A DNA stretch of 64,000 bases from Lycocorax pyrrhopterus obiensis (lineage: Eukaryota; Chordata; Aves; Passeriformes; Paradisaeidae): the NCBI GenBank assembly GCA_014706295.1, contig JACSVZ010000001.1, forward strand, positions 43,056,383-43,120,382. The letters run 5' to 3'. The position numbers were made by a program, and so were the translations under genes. Of the stretch, positions 23,243-36,007 are shown piece by piece. Positions within the stretch are counted from its first letter, which is position 1; the number at the start of each line of letters is the position of its first letter. The notes beneath the pieces are model-generated. The model was not told the DNA's origin. It saw only the letters and a list, made by a program, of their open reading frames with translations, and made no database searches.

Positions 23243-26200
23243 AAGACAAAGAAGTCATGGCAGGAACAGAAGCAAAACCGTAGCTTTTCCATCTCCCATG
23301 GGAACAGTTACATTATCCAGCAGAACTACCAGGACTTCTGCTCCTTGATTTCAGTTTTGCCCCTTGCACCACATTGCCGGCTGTGCAATGGCAGGGCTTT
23401 AACAGACAGACATCCTGTGCCTGTGTAGTCTGTAACTTGAGAACTGTCACACTCTCATGAGGATGCAAGTTTAAAGCCTCTGGGGACAGGAACGAAAAGC
23501 TCCAGTTACTCCAGTCCTGAAGCTCTACTTCACCACTCAGATAACAACTTTTTTGAGAAAATTTTGGCATGTCAGCATACACTACAATGTCTCCTAAAAT
23601 GCAAATTATGTCATAAAAACTGAGATGCTGATGAAACTCCCTGAGTGGAGACAGGAACAAGCTGATCTACGTGACCCCATCAATGTATCTTAAAAGCTGA
23701 TGTGCCATTTCTTTTCACATTTTGCCACAAACCAGATGTGCTTTGATATGCAACATGTTTGAACAGCTAATTAATATTTAAAAGTGTCATTCTGGCATAA
23801 TCTGTATAAACAGACATTTGAAATTCACAACATTCTGTCAAATACAATTTTAAAAAAATCGTATTCAGTAAAATGGTTATTAATGCCTATATGGGTTGCA
23901 TGTGATGCAAATATTTCTGACTTTTTTGAAGAAAACACGATTTTTTTTCCTGTCATTTTTGCTATTTCTTCCTTCAGAAAATGAGATCCACCTTCAAACA
24001 TTTAAATGTAGGGAAAACATATTTCCAATTAACAGCCTTTTGAAAAATATTAATTACATCTATTTTCTTTAAAGTAGTAGGTTTCTTCTTCAAAGTCAGA
24101 AGTCATTAATAAAAACTTCCTTAGAATAGTTTCAATGTTTTAATTTAAATACAAATTTTAAGATTAAACCAACTATCTCCCATTGAAGAAAAGGAATGCA
24201 GTAATTATATAGCTTTGTAAAAAAGAAAAACAAAATTATATTTTCACTTCCAAAATAGTACCTAGTTTTAATAAATATTTAATATTTATGTGATTATATT
24301 TCCAGTAAACTATAGCTAAATAAAGAATTTATACATTTAAAATCCCAGTGGTACTATTTTCTTTAAAAGCGTTTGTCAGAAGTGTTCTATCTACCAATTT
24401 TATTAATACTTGGCAATTAATTTCAATTTCACTTTATTTTCACTATTTTCTTAGTGGCTCTAGGAACTCCAGGTACTAATTGGCTCTAAACTATATATAA
24501 ATTTAAAAAAAAAGAGGAATCACATCTTTTGTAGAAAAAAACATGATAAAAGAAGAGATGTTGACATTCAGTAGACTCTTTTCTCTCTGAATCTGCTGTT
24601 ACAGTAATGTAAATTATAGCATTAGCTCAGGAATTGTTTCAAGAGCAGAATTTCAAAGGTGATCACTTGAGTTTATTAAGGACATTTTCACTGTTCTCAA
24701 AATATGTCATTGAAACAACTTTGTGTTTTCTGTAATAAACAGTTATGTATTGCTGGATTGCTGTGTTGAAAAGTTTATACCTTTCATCTTTGATGCACTT
24801 GCATTTCAGAGAAACATGAACTCTATTTATTGTATGAAGTTTCTAAAGCCCTTCCCTGTGGAAGACAGATTGTACATAAACATAAGACGCTGCATCACAA
24901 AACTGGAGAAATCTTCCTTTATTCATATTCTGTTCATATTTCTGTTCATCCTGACTCCAAATGAAGTAAATGGGAATGTTGCTGCTGACTTTGTTAGATC
25001 TTGAATTTGACTCCTCAAATTTGTTTCCTCTTACCTTCAGGAAACCCAAAGCATTCTTATTCCCTTTTCTCAGACTCCTTCTTTGCTTATAGATCCTTCC
25101 CTTACAAATTGCCCCTCAAGTAGAAAGAAGACAGTGTATCTGCAAACTCATTTTGTGTTTCCATTAAGGTCTAGACCACAAGGCACTTGGTAATGTCGCT
25201 GCTTGTCTGTATCAAATGTAACTCTCAGGTTCCTTCCCTCAGTTACTTATAGCCCTCAGCTAGCATTTGAGTTAAAACCTTTTTTCTTGATTTTATGCCT
25301 AAAGTGTTCCTTTGGCTCTTTCAATTCTGATTAAAAGCTTCCTTAAGTGGAAGAGTGTTCTAATTATTTTTTTATGTCATCACTTTGAAAATGCTTAATC
25401 CGAGCAACTGTGGCCATATTACATTGTAAACATCTCTGTGATAGTTCTCTGTACAATCCATGGACAGAAACAGATATAGCTGGAGTCCAGTTCATTCTTC
25501 AATAGACGTCTGAACTGGGTTGCATGAGTTAAGGGGTTTATACCAGCCTAGGTAAGGTAAAGATGAGGAACCATAATGTACACCAAATAGTACAGCAGGC
25601 ATGTGGTTTGCTCAGTCCTGTTACTTTAGAGCTCCTGTAGCAGTTACTTGCAGGTCTGCAGCTTACTCTGAAGCAAAGCCTTAGCTATGGTTGTGTAAGT
25701 ATGAAGGGGATTCTCACAATACTTGGAGTGTGCCTCATATACTAACATGACAGCATTACTTATCACCTTACCAAGAGATGTGCAATAGGTAGGCACAGGA
25801 CAGAGCTCAGTTCTCTTTTGCATCCTTACTTATTCAATATCACTGTAGCTACATGTACTATGAAGTCACGCTTCATATTAAATTTCAGTTAAGTTGTTGG
25901 CCTCTAATTTCATGTTATCTAAGAAAGATTAAGATCCAGGAGATGTCAGAACTGACGATTTACTGCATATATCTGGCAACTTGGAAAAGCCCCTGAGTGA
26001 CAGAGGCTACACTGAAAAGGAAACCATTTGTGTTCCTCTGCCAGCAGACACATGATAAATGCCTGGCTTTGGTAGTTGGATATTGTGAAGCTGAAATGAC
26101 AATGAATTCAATGAACTTTCAACTCCAAAGAACATGAACCACTTCAGCCTCTTCCAGTATAGAAGAGATTATTTCTGTTGTAAAGCAAAGAACAAATCTC

Positions 26201-29200
26201 TTTTTGATTTCTTGCAGTCCATGCATTCTAACTGCATTATAATATTGCCTTTTGATTTTAGAGCACGTACTCCCAATAACCATTCTAGTTGCTATAATAA
26301 AATCCCTATTAAAAGAAGTAATAGACAAACTGACTTGGATAAAATGCACGTTGAAAGAAGACGTTGGATAAAATACATGCTTGATATCCTTCCTTCCATT
26401 ATGCGCTTTACTACATTTTGCAATATCAATAACCTAATAATATATGGATAAATCCCTCTCTTCAGTGTACTGTTCAACTAGATAAATAAGAAAATTTGAA
26501 TTTGCTTTCAAAATATTGTAAGTCAGACCTGTGACTGTTATAAAGATATTAATTAGAATAATCTTTATAATAGATGTGTGTTTAAAACAAAGCCAAATTT
26601 TGAAGGATAGATTATTTTTAAATTTTACCCATTACCCACTCATTTTCACCCCTTTTTTCACTGCCACTTTTCCCTTCTAATAATTCTGTAATTTTCCATA
26701 TTTTTATCCTAAATATATAAACCTTTAAATACAGATTACAATCCTGAAATTGAACTGGCCTACCTTATTCCTCTGGCATACTCCTATGGGCCTAAATATC
26801 CACTGGCATCTGGTAACAAGTCAGCCTGCAGCACTGGAACTGAAAAGGCTATGAAATCATAGTAGTGAAGATATCATTTAATGGTGTCCATATGCACAAT
26901 CTACTATGCAGGTTTGCTTGCTCTTTAAACAAAATAATCACCATATCACAGGTGGATAAAAATATGCACCAAGATTTTTGAAGCATTTGGTCTCAGCAGC
27001 CTCTACTTTCCTGGCTTTTGCTTATTTAGGTTCTATTTTCCAGTGTTCAAGTCCTAATACACCTCATTAATTTAACCTTAATGTGCAAAAAGATTTGGTG
27101 CCATGGGAAAGAAATTCTTCTTATTTCAACTTGCATATCATATATGTTTTATTAATAGGTGAGCGGTTATTAGAAGATAAATACTCGTCATTTAGTCAGG
27201 AACATATAAATGTATATGAATCACGAAGGCAGGAAAGGAAATAGTTCCCATTTCCACATTTTCAATATAGATAATATTTTATCAGATTTTATAAATCTTA
27301 AGCCGCTCCATGTTTTATTTCTTCTCAACTGTTCATATTTTCCTTGAATTAAGCTTTTATTTATATATGAACCTCATAGCAAGTTTTGTTATCTTTCAAA
27401 AATAAGGGTTTCCATATGCCTTCATAAACGGAACTTTTATTTGCTTTTATTAGCTTGCTGCATCAACACAGAGCAGATTGTTTTGGAAAGATACAGTTTC
27501 ATACTGCCAAAAAAGCTCCAGAAAAGAATATATCATTTCAAATCTAAAGTCTGTTTCATGAGGAGCTATTCTTTGAATGAAGTTTGATTATACAGGGCCA
27601 ACCGCAATGTCAAGACTACAATCTAGGAAATGCTGGGGCTCCATACTACCTTTTTTAATATTTTGTTCAAAAAGCAGTATAACTGGGAAAAGATGTTCTT
27701 TATAGTAAGAAGCATACTGGAAGTTATAGTAACAAGCACACTGAACTACCTCCTCTTTATCTGTTTCCTTTTCTCTTGCTCTACAATTTTATTTGCGATG
27801 TTTTAAATACTGAGCTCAAGTTCTTTGTATCCTGGAAGTTACAGGAAGTTGCTCAACACAGTATCAAAATAGCTACAAGGATACGGATTTGAAATGGATA
27901 TTTCTAACAACTAGATTAGATTTTCAATAATCTGGCTGACATTTATCTATTCGCAAAGCAACAAGTCATAAAACACAGCTTCAATTCTCTTTGGATTCAT
28001 AAATATTCTCACAGGTAAATAGTGATAAACTGTTAATGTCATTTAGCATTCTGAACTGATAATCTCAATTTATTTTCCAGTATATGGGGCAGTATTTTCT
28101 TTATTTTTTTTTCTTTGTACAGCATCATTTTGGTTAATAACAGCAAAGTAATTCGAACTTGAATGAGGAGGGTAAGATACCCCTTATTATCATTCCTCAT
28201 AATACATTATTGTTTACATAAATTTCTATGTTGCTTAAAAAAAATTGATTTTTTTTTTTAAAGTAATCATAAAATTAGAGTACAGGAATTAGAATGTTGA
28301 AAGCTTAGGAGTAATTATATTTGTTATGTTGGCTGCATTGGTATAGAAGTACCATGAAAAATCACAAGTAATAAGTTTTAAAGATTCTCAATGCATATTA
28401 ATTAAATGGAAGCAAGACAATTTAACAGACTATTCAGTAAAACATCCTTACAAAAAAGGAGTATTCACATCATACCATTATCATGGAGAATAAACTATAC
28501 ACCAGACACTGAAAATTTTAGTGTTGCCTTTTAATGAAAAGATAAGAATTAGTGTACCAAATCTTCTTTAATTAAGATGAATTAATTTAAAAATCAATAA
28601 TGAAAAGTAATGTAATAAACTTGAAATGTAGTGGAAAATAGCTTCTTCTAACAGAGATTTTATAAATTAGCATTTTCTGAACATTTAACAGAAGAGTGTT
28701 TAGGGAGTTTAAAAATGTATATATAACACTAAACAAAATGCTGGGCTTAGTTTAAGAAGACAAAACGCGTATTTTTTAACTACTGAAAGTAAATGTTAGG
28801 CATTACACCATGTTCAGAGTTGGTGAATAATTCAAAATTTCTGTATGTAAAAAATATCTATTTTTACTGAGCCTCCAGAAATAATATCAAGATCAATTAG
28901 GTATATAATAAATTAATGCTAATAACAAACACTTAGCATACTATTGGCTCAATTTGACTTTACTAGGAAATCATAATTCTCTAGATATATCCGAGGTGCC
29001 CCAAAAACATAGGTTTACCTTCAGTTGTAATTTGAATATCTGCCCCTTACTCTTGTCTGCTTAGCTGGGTGAAGTGCCCTGCGTTCACCTTGAAAAGCTG
29101 TGTGATTGCATAGGAGAAAAATTTATTTGAATGGTTTATTTGAATGGTTGTTGTTTCAGACAAGTCAGTTTCCCAGTCTTGATTTCTGCACCGCTGCACA

Positions 29201-29634
29201 AATGTCCATGCCAGAACAGAACTGATGGAGGGGCAGGAAGATGTAGCTGGGGTGGGACAGAGATTCACAGGATGAAAGAGACACCAAAAATAGTTAATGA
29301 TGAGTCACAGCTGAAACCACAGGAAAGCCCCATTAACATTGCAATAAATTAGGGTTGTTAATTTAGATATCTGAGTGAAATACATACAGACATGTAGTGA
29401 CAGCATTCCTGCCCTTTTCTTCCCAAAGTATATAATGTCGGTAAATAAGGTGAAAACCAAGAAACAATCTAAAATTCTCACGGTTTGTATGAACTAAGAA
29501 TTCTACTTTTAAGAAACACTCCAGAGAAATCAAAGGAAAGTTGTCAGGTATATCTACCAGCAGGACTTAAAAAATATTTATTTTCTTTCTTAATACCATT
29601 TTTAGAAGTGATGCCTTTTTTTCCTCTTTTTCAG
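23243..29634. other. AT-rich unique sequence, no gene seen
   Basis: Over 6 kb without a recognised repeat or gene. The frames of 65-115 codons lack motifs and are at the level expected by chance in AT-rich DNA. A short 13-bp tandem duplication (TTTATTTGAATGG twice) lies at 29122-29147. Confidence 0.5.
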
Positions 29635-29754
29635 CCTAATGATGAAGCTCGTTTTGCCATTTCTTTCTACAAAGTAGCAAATAAGAACGCAGGAACATTT
29701 TTCTCAGTTTACTGCAGTGCTGCTTGGGGAGCCAACCACGAACCTTCTACTTAG
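29635..29754 (+). other. Candidate 3'-terminal coding exon (weak)
   Basis: A good acceptor-like tract, CCTTTTTTTCCTCTTTTTCAG, ends at 29634. From 29635 a 39-codon frame runs without a break to TAG at 29752-29754. It starts PNDEARFAISFYKVANKN and ends ANHEPST. AATAAA signals follow at 29968-29973 and 29992-29997, at a usual distance for a short 3' untranslated region. The frame is also open upstream of the acceptor to about 29485, but has only a TTG there and no ATG until just before the acceptor. I do not recognise the peptide, and I could not place any upstream exon. A chance open frame behind a pyrimidine tract is the simplest alternative. Because of that it is not called as a gene. Confidence 0.12.
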
Positions 29755-30690
29755 ACCCTCACCTCATAGTTCTAGTGTGAAAATCTTCAGTGTTTTTCAT
29801 GGAGATTCTCTGTTACAGAGATGCTGTTTTCTCCATGATGTTTTGAGCTTCTCCTAAGATGCAAACAGTTAAATTGCCATTTTTCCTAGTCCCCGTACTA
29901 ATAGAAAAAGGTACCTGTATGCCAAGCAACACAAAAGACATCATTTAGGGATTCAATTTGTATTTCCAATAAAACAGTAGTAACTGTGCCTAATAAACTA
30001 GAAAATAAAAGGGAGAGTAACAAGGCAAAAAAGGAACAATGTGCTCTTTCCAAATGTCATAGGTCACAGTCAGTTTGCATCCAGATTTTGGGAAGCTGGA
30101 GCTCATTTAAATCTCAGGTCACAGAAAAAAACTTAGGACAGACTGAAACTTTCTTCTGACCATCTTTCTTTGGTTTCTAGGACAGTCCTTTGGTTCAGAT
30201 ACTCAAATGGCAGATGTAATATTGCTGTTATATATGCAGAAGCAATGTGGTGTGTAGGGCAAGACAACTCTTAAATTACACATAGGAAATGTTTACTATT
30301 TTCCTGAAGAAATAAGTGTTAAGAAATTGCTCTGAAATTCTACATTATAAAAGCTTGTGGCACAGGGTAGTAAGCTTCTACCTTATGAGCATTTCCACAG
30401 GATCTTAGCACATTCAAGCTCATTCAAGCATATAGGAGAAAAATTAAGGTTCACTTCTATTATTCCCTAACTTTCAGGTGCTAGACTTCGAAAATCTCAA
30501 TTAAATTATTTTAATTTGTTTCTATATACAATACAGTATAAAGGAAGTAACTGGATCAGGAAGGAGCTAATAACTACATTGCAACTTGTTTGCTTCTGGG
30601 CACTCCTTGCATGTAGAAGTGGAAATAGTTTAATTTAATTTTCTTTTCATTACAGCATCAGGGACAGCTCACCCTGTTACTGAAGGAATC

Positions 30691-30758
30691 CCACTGTTAA
30701 TGAAAATTTAATTGATTAGAATGAACCCCACTATTAATGAACACTTTAATTGATTAAG
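30691..30758. repeat. 37-bp imperfect tandem duplication
   Basis: CCACTGTTAATGAAAATTTA at 30691 and CCACTATTAATGAACACTTT at 30728 open two units that share about 30 bp, each ending AATTGATTA. The offset is 37 bp. A partial third copy (CCCTGTTACTGAA) precedes them at about 30672. Confidence 0.75.
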
Positions 30759-33700
30759 TAATCATGCAAGCATTATTTTTTTAACTTATCTTCAATATGC
30801 AAATAATAATTTTTTACTTATTTTATTTAGCTCCTCCCAATAACAGTTAGAAGCCTTATTAATCTCCCCTTTACTTTAAACAGAACACGATTTTCTTATG
30901 TATCCTCAGCAGAGGGAGACTAAGAAACTTCCCAGGCCGTGTGAGATCTGAACTAGAATAAACAACAGCAGTTACTGGTCTAGTTCTCTGAGAGGAATTG
31001 TAATATTCACATGACTTCTGGATAGATGCTGATCCAGAACAAGTGAACCATTGAGCAAAATAAAGTCTTCACTAGACTCACATGATCAGCACGTTGGCCT
31101 CAGTTTGCTCCCTCAAGTATGTGAGTACAAGACAGGCACTCACACTCTGGAGAAAACAACTCTCCCAGCTAGTATTAAGATGGACCCCATTTTACCACGG
31201 ATATTTGAAGAAGGAAACCTTCTGTCCTCACCAAGAAAGACAGTACCAATGTCTGGCTACATATTAGCTTCCACAAATCTGAAACTGTGATGCTGGAAAC
31301 ACAGTAGGTCAGAAGTCAGTAGGTTTTATATCAGCCACATGTTAAGTAATTCATAATTTTAAAAATAGATCTACTTAAAGACTTTATCTCTACCTACGAA
31401 TCTGTCTTTCTCATTCCCTTAGATCATTCATTATTGGTCGTAACAAAACTACGCTCCAGAGGTAAATTTCGACTGAACTGAGTCTGGATGACAGCAGTCA
31501 AGCAGGTTATTTTCTGGGCCCAAGACAAGTAACTGAGAAACACTTTTTTTTCTTTTTATTTAATCCAGTTTGATCAACAAACAAGTGGGTTAATTTTATG
31601 TCTCCCTGTGTTTAGGGGAAGGCTGCAGGATCCACCTGAATTCTGGATTTCCTGGGAGAGAAAGCAGGAATGTGCAATAATCAATCTATGGTCAATGCCA
31701 GGTATTCTTTAAAATATGGGCTCCAAGTAATTTATATTTTAAAACTATATATAATTAAGTAAATTTCTTATAAAGAACACACATTGTTTAATTTAAATTG
31801 ATTTAATTTAATGAAAAGCTATTTTGAAGGCTCCATGGCTGAAAAATGATGAAGTGGAAAAATACAGTTCATAGTAAGGAAAAAGACAGGTAAAACCAGC
31901 ATTGCTGTGCTTTAGCACTCTTTAGAAATAAAAGCACAGGACCACCTTAATCTTACTTTTTTTCAGTTCTGCAGCAAAAAATTCTTGCCAAGCTCTCTTA
32001 ATTTTGTAGAATGAGAAGGCCAGATTCTGAGCTCCATTCTATAATTTGTCACAAGTAGTTATGCTGTTTTTCATGGTTATTTTTAACCTTCTAACTTGCT
32101 GTCCTTCCAATCTTTCTTTTCATTCTGCTGCTTTCTCTTTCACTGATGACTTCAGTTGTTATTTGTGTGAGGAAATAATGTAGCATTTGATTCATGGCTA
32201 TTAAGGCTTTGACAAGAAAGCCTCTGAAATGAGAGATTACATTATGACGGACTAGAAATTCAACTAAAATGAAAATTAAATAGCTATTGAAAATGAAAAT
32301 GCCTATTGTTTCCAAACAAGTTTCCTGTCTAAGAAAACTCGAAATCTCTGCTCTCTGTTTAAAATGGACAGAGATATTAAGTTCTTTGGGGCATCTGGGA
32401 AAATATCTCATATTGGATTAGTGCAGAACAGGAATGCATATATTGGTAAAGTGTAATTCTGCCCACATGTCCCCTACAGGGACAGATAAATATGAGGTAT
32501 GGTCCACTAGGTGTTCCTGAAGGAAATCACTGTGGTAATTTAAAAGTAATTACACACTGTACTGAGGAAAACTAGGAGCAAGGACTCAAGCCTGAAAGAA
32601 GAAAGTAGATTGTCTGGGTTTTGGAATGACAGAAGAATTAAATGAGCATTTAACACATTTGTTTCCTCCAGAAAGCCCACTGGTGAAATAGGGTCATGAC
32701 TTGAGGGTATCTTCTTCTCTGTACATTATATGACGTTCCAAAACTAGAAAATTTGCTAGAAGGCAGAATTTTGTCAATTAGGTTTATTTGGCTTTGAAAA
32801 GGAATATAATCAACAGATCCTCTAAAATATTCTGAATGAGTATCTTCATTTCAGAAATAGTGTGGGTAAAAATGAGAAATGCCTCTGCAACATTCATAAA
32901 ATGGGAGACCGTATCTTGCCTACCTTGTCAAATGAAATAAGAAGAGCATTTAATGAATAGTAAAAGTGAGAAATGCAAGTATAATTGTCTTATCTTGTCT
33001 CCTGTTCTGGTCTCCTGCTTCAAATCCAACAAGTATTCCCCTAGAAAAAAAATTGTAAGTATTTCTACTCAAGTTGGACCATGCTCTGTGTGGAGAATTA
33101 ACTTTGCACTTGCATACATATTAACAGTACACCACCAGGAAACTCGAGGTACTTTGCTGGAATGTACCACTTAGGGACTCAATAGATTTTAAGGGTTTAG
33201 TGTTTCAAATAGGTCAGATCTGGATGGGTTGATAATCAACACATGAACTGCTTCAAATTGTGGAAATTCTTCACAGACATTTCTATGGAAGCAGAAAAAA
33301 ACTCTCTTATTTTTTCACTGTTTTGGAAATGACTGAGATAATTATTTTTCCTTCAGATTTCCACACACAGGAAAGTAAACCTTAATCAGAGGAGTAAAAT
33401 GCTTGGCCAATCAATAAGAAGGGAAAAGCAGTGATTTTTAATAGAAATTACTACATCACCTTGATTACCTATGACTTCCAAAAGTGAAAACTATGGAGAT
33501 TTGTAAATAATCAAGGTTAATAAAGTCTTCTTCCTCTTCCCACAACACATTCTGAATTAAGAGTACACATTAGAAGTAAAATTATTTTAGAAATTTAAAA
33601 CCAGCAGTTATAACTTTTTTGTATAGGACAGATTTTTAATTTTGACTAACACCTTTCTCTGCAAATCCTTAAAATTATTTCCATGGGATTATGGTGGATT

Positions 33701-35973
33701 AAATGACTTTTCAGGGTAAGACTGGCAGAACTAGGTCCCAGGAGATTTCCTATGCTATGCTGTGTTCCCTGAAGAAAAGGAGTAGGAATTACACTACTAA
33801 AATTATTAAAACCAAACGGGATTTATTATTTAATATACACTTTAAGAAACATTTCTACATTAACATGACAGACAAAATGACATGGAACTGCATATTGTAA
33901 TTGTGTGTAATTTGACACTTTCAACTTGGTCTTTGACAAAGGTATTGCTGTTTAATTTTATTTTTAAATCTGAGAAAGTATAATTATTTCTATTACTTGA
34001 ATATATTAAAATTATCAGTTTAGAAAACAAACCCATTTACAGAAGGGTTGGGTTTTTCACTTCTTTTTTTCACTTGCTCTTTTTGGTTCTTTTTGTTGTT
34101 GGGATTGAGGGAGAGACAGGAGAATACAAAACTATGGCCCATGGGATGGGAAAAAGTATAAACTGAGAAATCATACTGTGATTTATTTCATGAAAAGAAA
34201 ATATAACTCCTCATTGTACACTGAAAATGAGACATTTGAAACACTGAACAAAGTGAATTTGCTTAATACAATGCATCTATCGAGAAATACCAAATGCAAT
34301 ACTTGATACCCCATCCACTGTAAACATTATCCTTTTATTTTATCTGCTTCTGCTGTACATTTTCTTACCAAAATGTTCCAGTATTCAAAAACTATTCAAA
34401 ATGCTTTTTGTAAGATTTTTTTAGAACAAATAAAGCATAATAAGTGTGCATCAAAAGCACTCAGGAGACCTTTGAAACTATAAATACTCTACAAAATTGT
34501 CTGCCATCCTGTGTTCATTCACATAATTAAAAGACAAAAAGGGGTACTTTGCAACCCGAGATATCTGCCAATGGCAAGTCTGTGAATCCAGGTGACCTAA
34601 GGTTCCCTTATTCTTGTCTTCTCTTACTTACTTTTCATTTATGTTACTACTTTTGTTCGTTTTGGGGTTTTTGTTGTTGCTGTTTAAATTAGCCTATTAG
34701 TGTTTGAGGCTCTTACAGGGTTCGTTTACAGTAACATGTAACACTTAATCCATAAGAACATAAAAGTCTGCATTTAAATGTGAGACGGTGTTGAATGGCA
34801 GCATTTCTGGAACCACTGTATCACTTGGTCCTGTGGTGTGGGGAAGTGGAATCTACCTGTGAGGAGCAAGGAGACTGTCACACTTAAGGGCAGGTGTTTC
34901 TTCAATAAATACAATGACAGTGAAGAAGCACAAAGTTGTATAAGTGGGAAAAGTTAACATTGAATCACTTTGGTTTTACTTCAACTTCCTTAATTCACTT
35001 TGGAACACCTTGTTTTTTAAAAAAAAAATGAAATCACAATGTTTACATCTAACTGAAGGAGATTTGTATAATAGAAATATAGAACATAATGTATGAAGTT
35101 ATTTCTGCTTGCACAAGAAGAACGGGTTCAGAAAAGCCCAAGAGTTAGTGCATCATCCAGCTGTAATATGGGTAAAATATTGCTTATAATCACAAGTGTA
35201 TGCCACCTGTTATATGATCAGGACCACTGTTACTGCATACAAATCAGTCATTATCGTAAAAACACAATCTTGAGTTTGCAATTTCCTCATCACCATGTAG
35301 AAACTAGGGTTTCAAACAGGCAAAGAATTTTTTTTTTCAAAATTCAAATTGGATTTTCACACCTGCTTGGATCTCTGACCTTCTTTAGACACGTATTCCT
35401 TTCTTTTTATAGCCTTTGCATTTATTTTTTATTCTCAATGCTCATCATTTATGTTCTTTCTCTAGGCCTCTGTCTCTGGTTTTCATTTTTCTCTGGTGGT
35501 TTCTCTTGCTTGTTTATTTTTGCATCTCCTTTCTAAGAGCTCTGCCACCCCATGTAGTATATAGTGGTTGTGCTTCCTATTTCAGGTTAAGCATTGCTCA
35601 AGGCAAGTGAGATGTCATGTGGCTGGGACAGGTTTCAGAGGTATTAGCCAGGGCCCAGGCTGCGGGAGTTCTTTCCCCAGGCAGCTCTGTTCCCAGGAGT
35701 CCTTTCGCCTCCTCCTGCATCTCCAAAACATGCAATTCTCTCATTCTCTCCTGAGGAACCACTTCATCACAAAAGCCTACTCTTCTTCTCCCAAGCCTGC
35801 CCAATAGACGATTCTGACATTTTTCAGTTCAGTTTCCTAGTACTGAGGTGCTGAAATGGGGCAGACACAAAGGCAAGGTCTTGATTCAAACTGTTCTACT
35901 CAAGCAAATGAGAAAGAAAAAATTGTCTGTATCAAAAATCTGGTGAAAGGATTTATGAAAGCCATACAGGGCT

Positions 35974-36007
35974 GATAATCTATGATCATAGATAATCTAT
36001 GATCATT
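35974..36007. repeat. 17-bp tandem duplication
   Basis: GATAATCTATGATCAT-A/T occurs twice head to tail, at 35974-35990 and 35991-36007, differing only in the last base. The unit contains the palindrome TATGATCATA, so the array can also fold back on itself. Confidence 0.9.

Noticed and set aside
35093..35536. 147-codon plus-strand frame
   Set aside because: It is rich in Phe, Leu and Ser from T-rich DNA, with no domain and no start or splice context. A frame of this length is expected by chance in 64 kb of AT-rich sequence.
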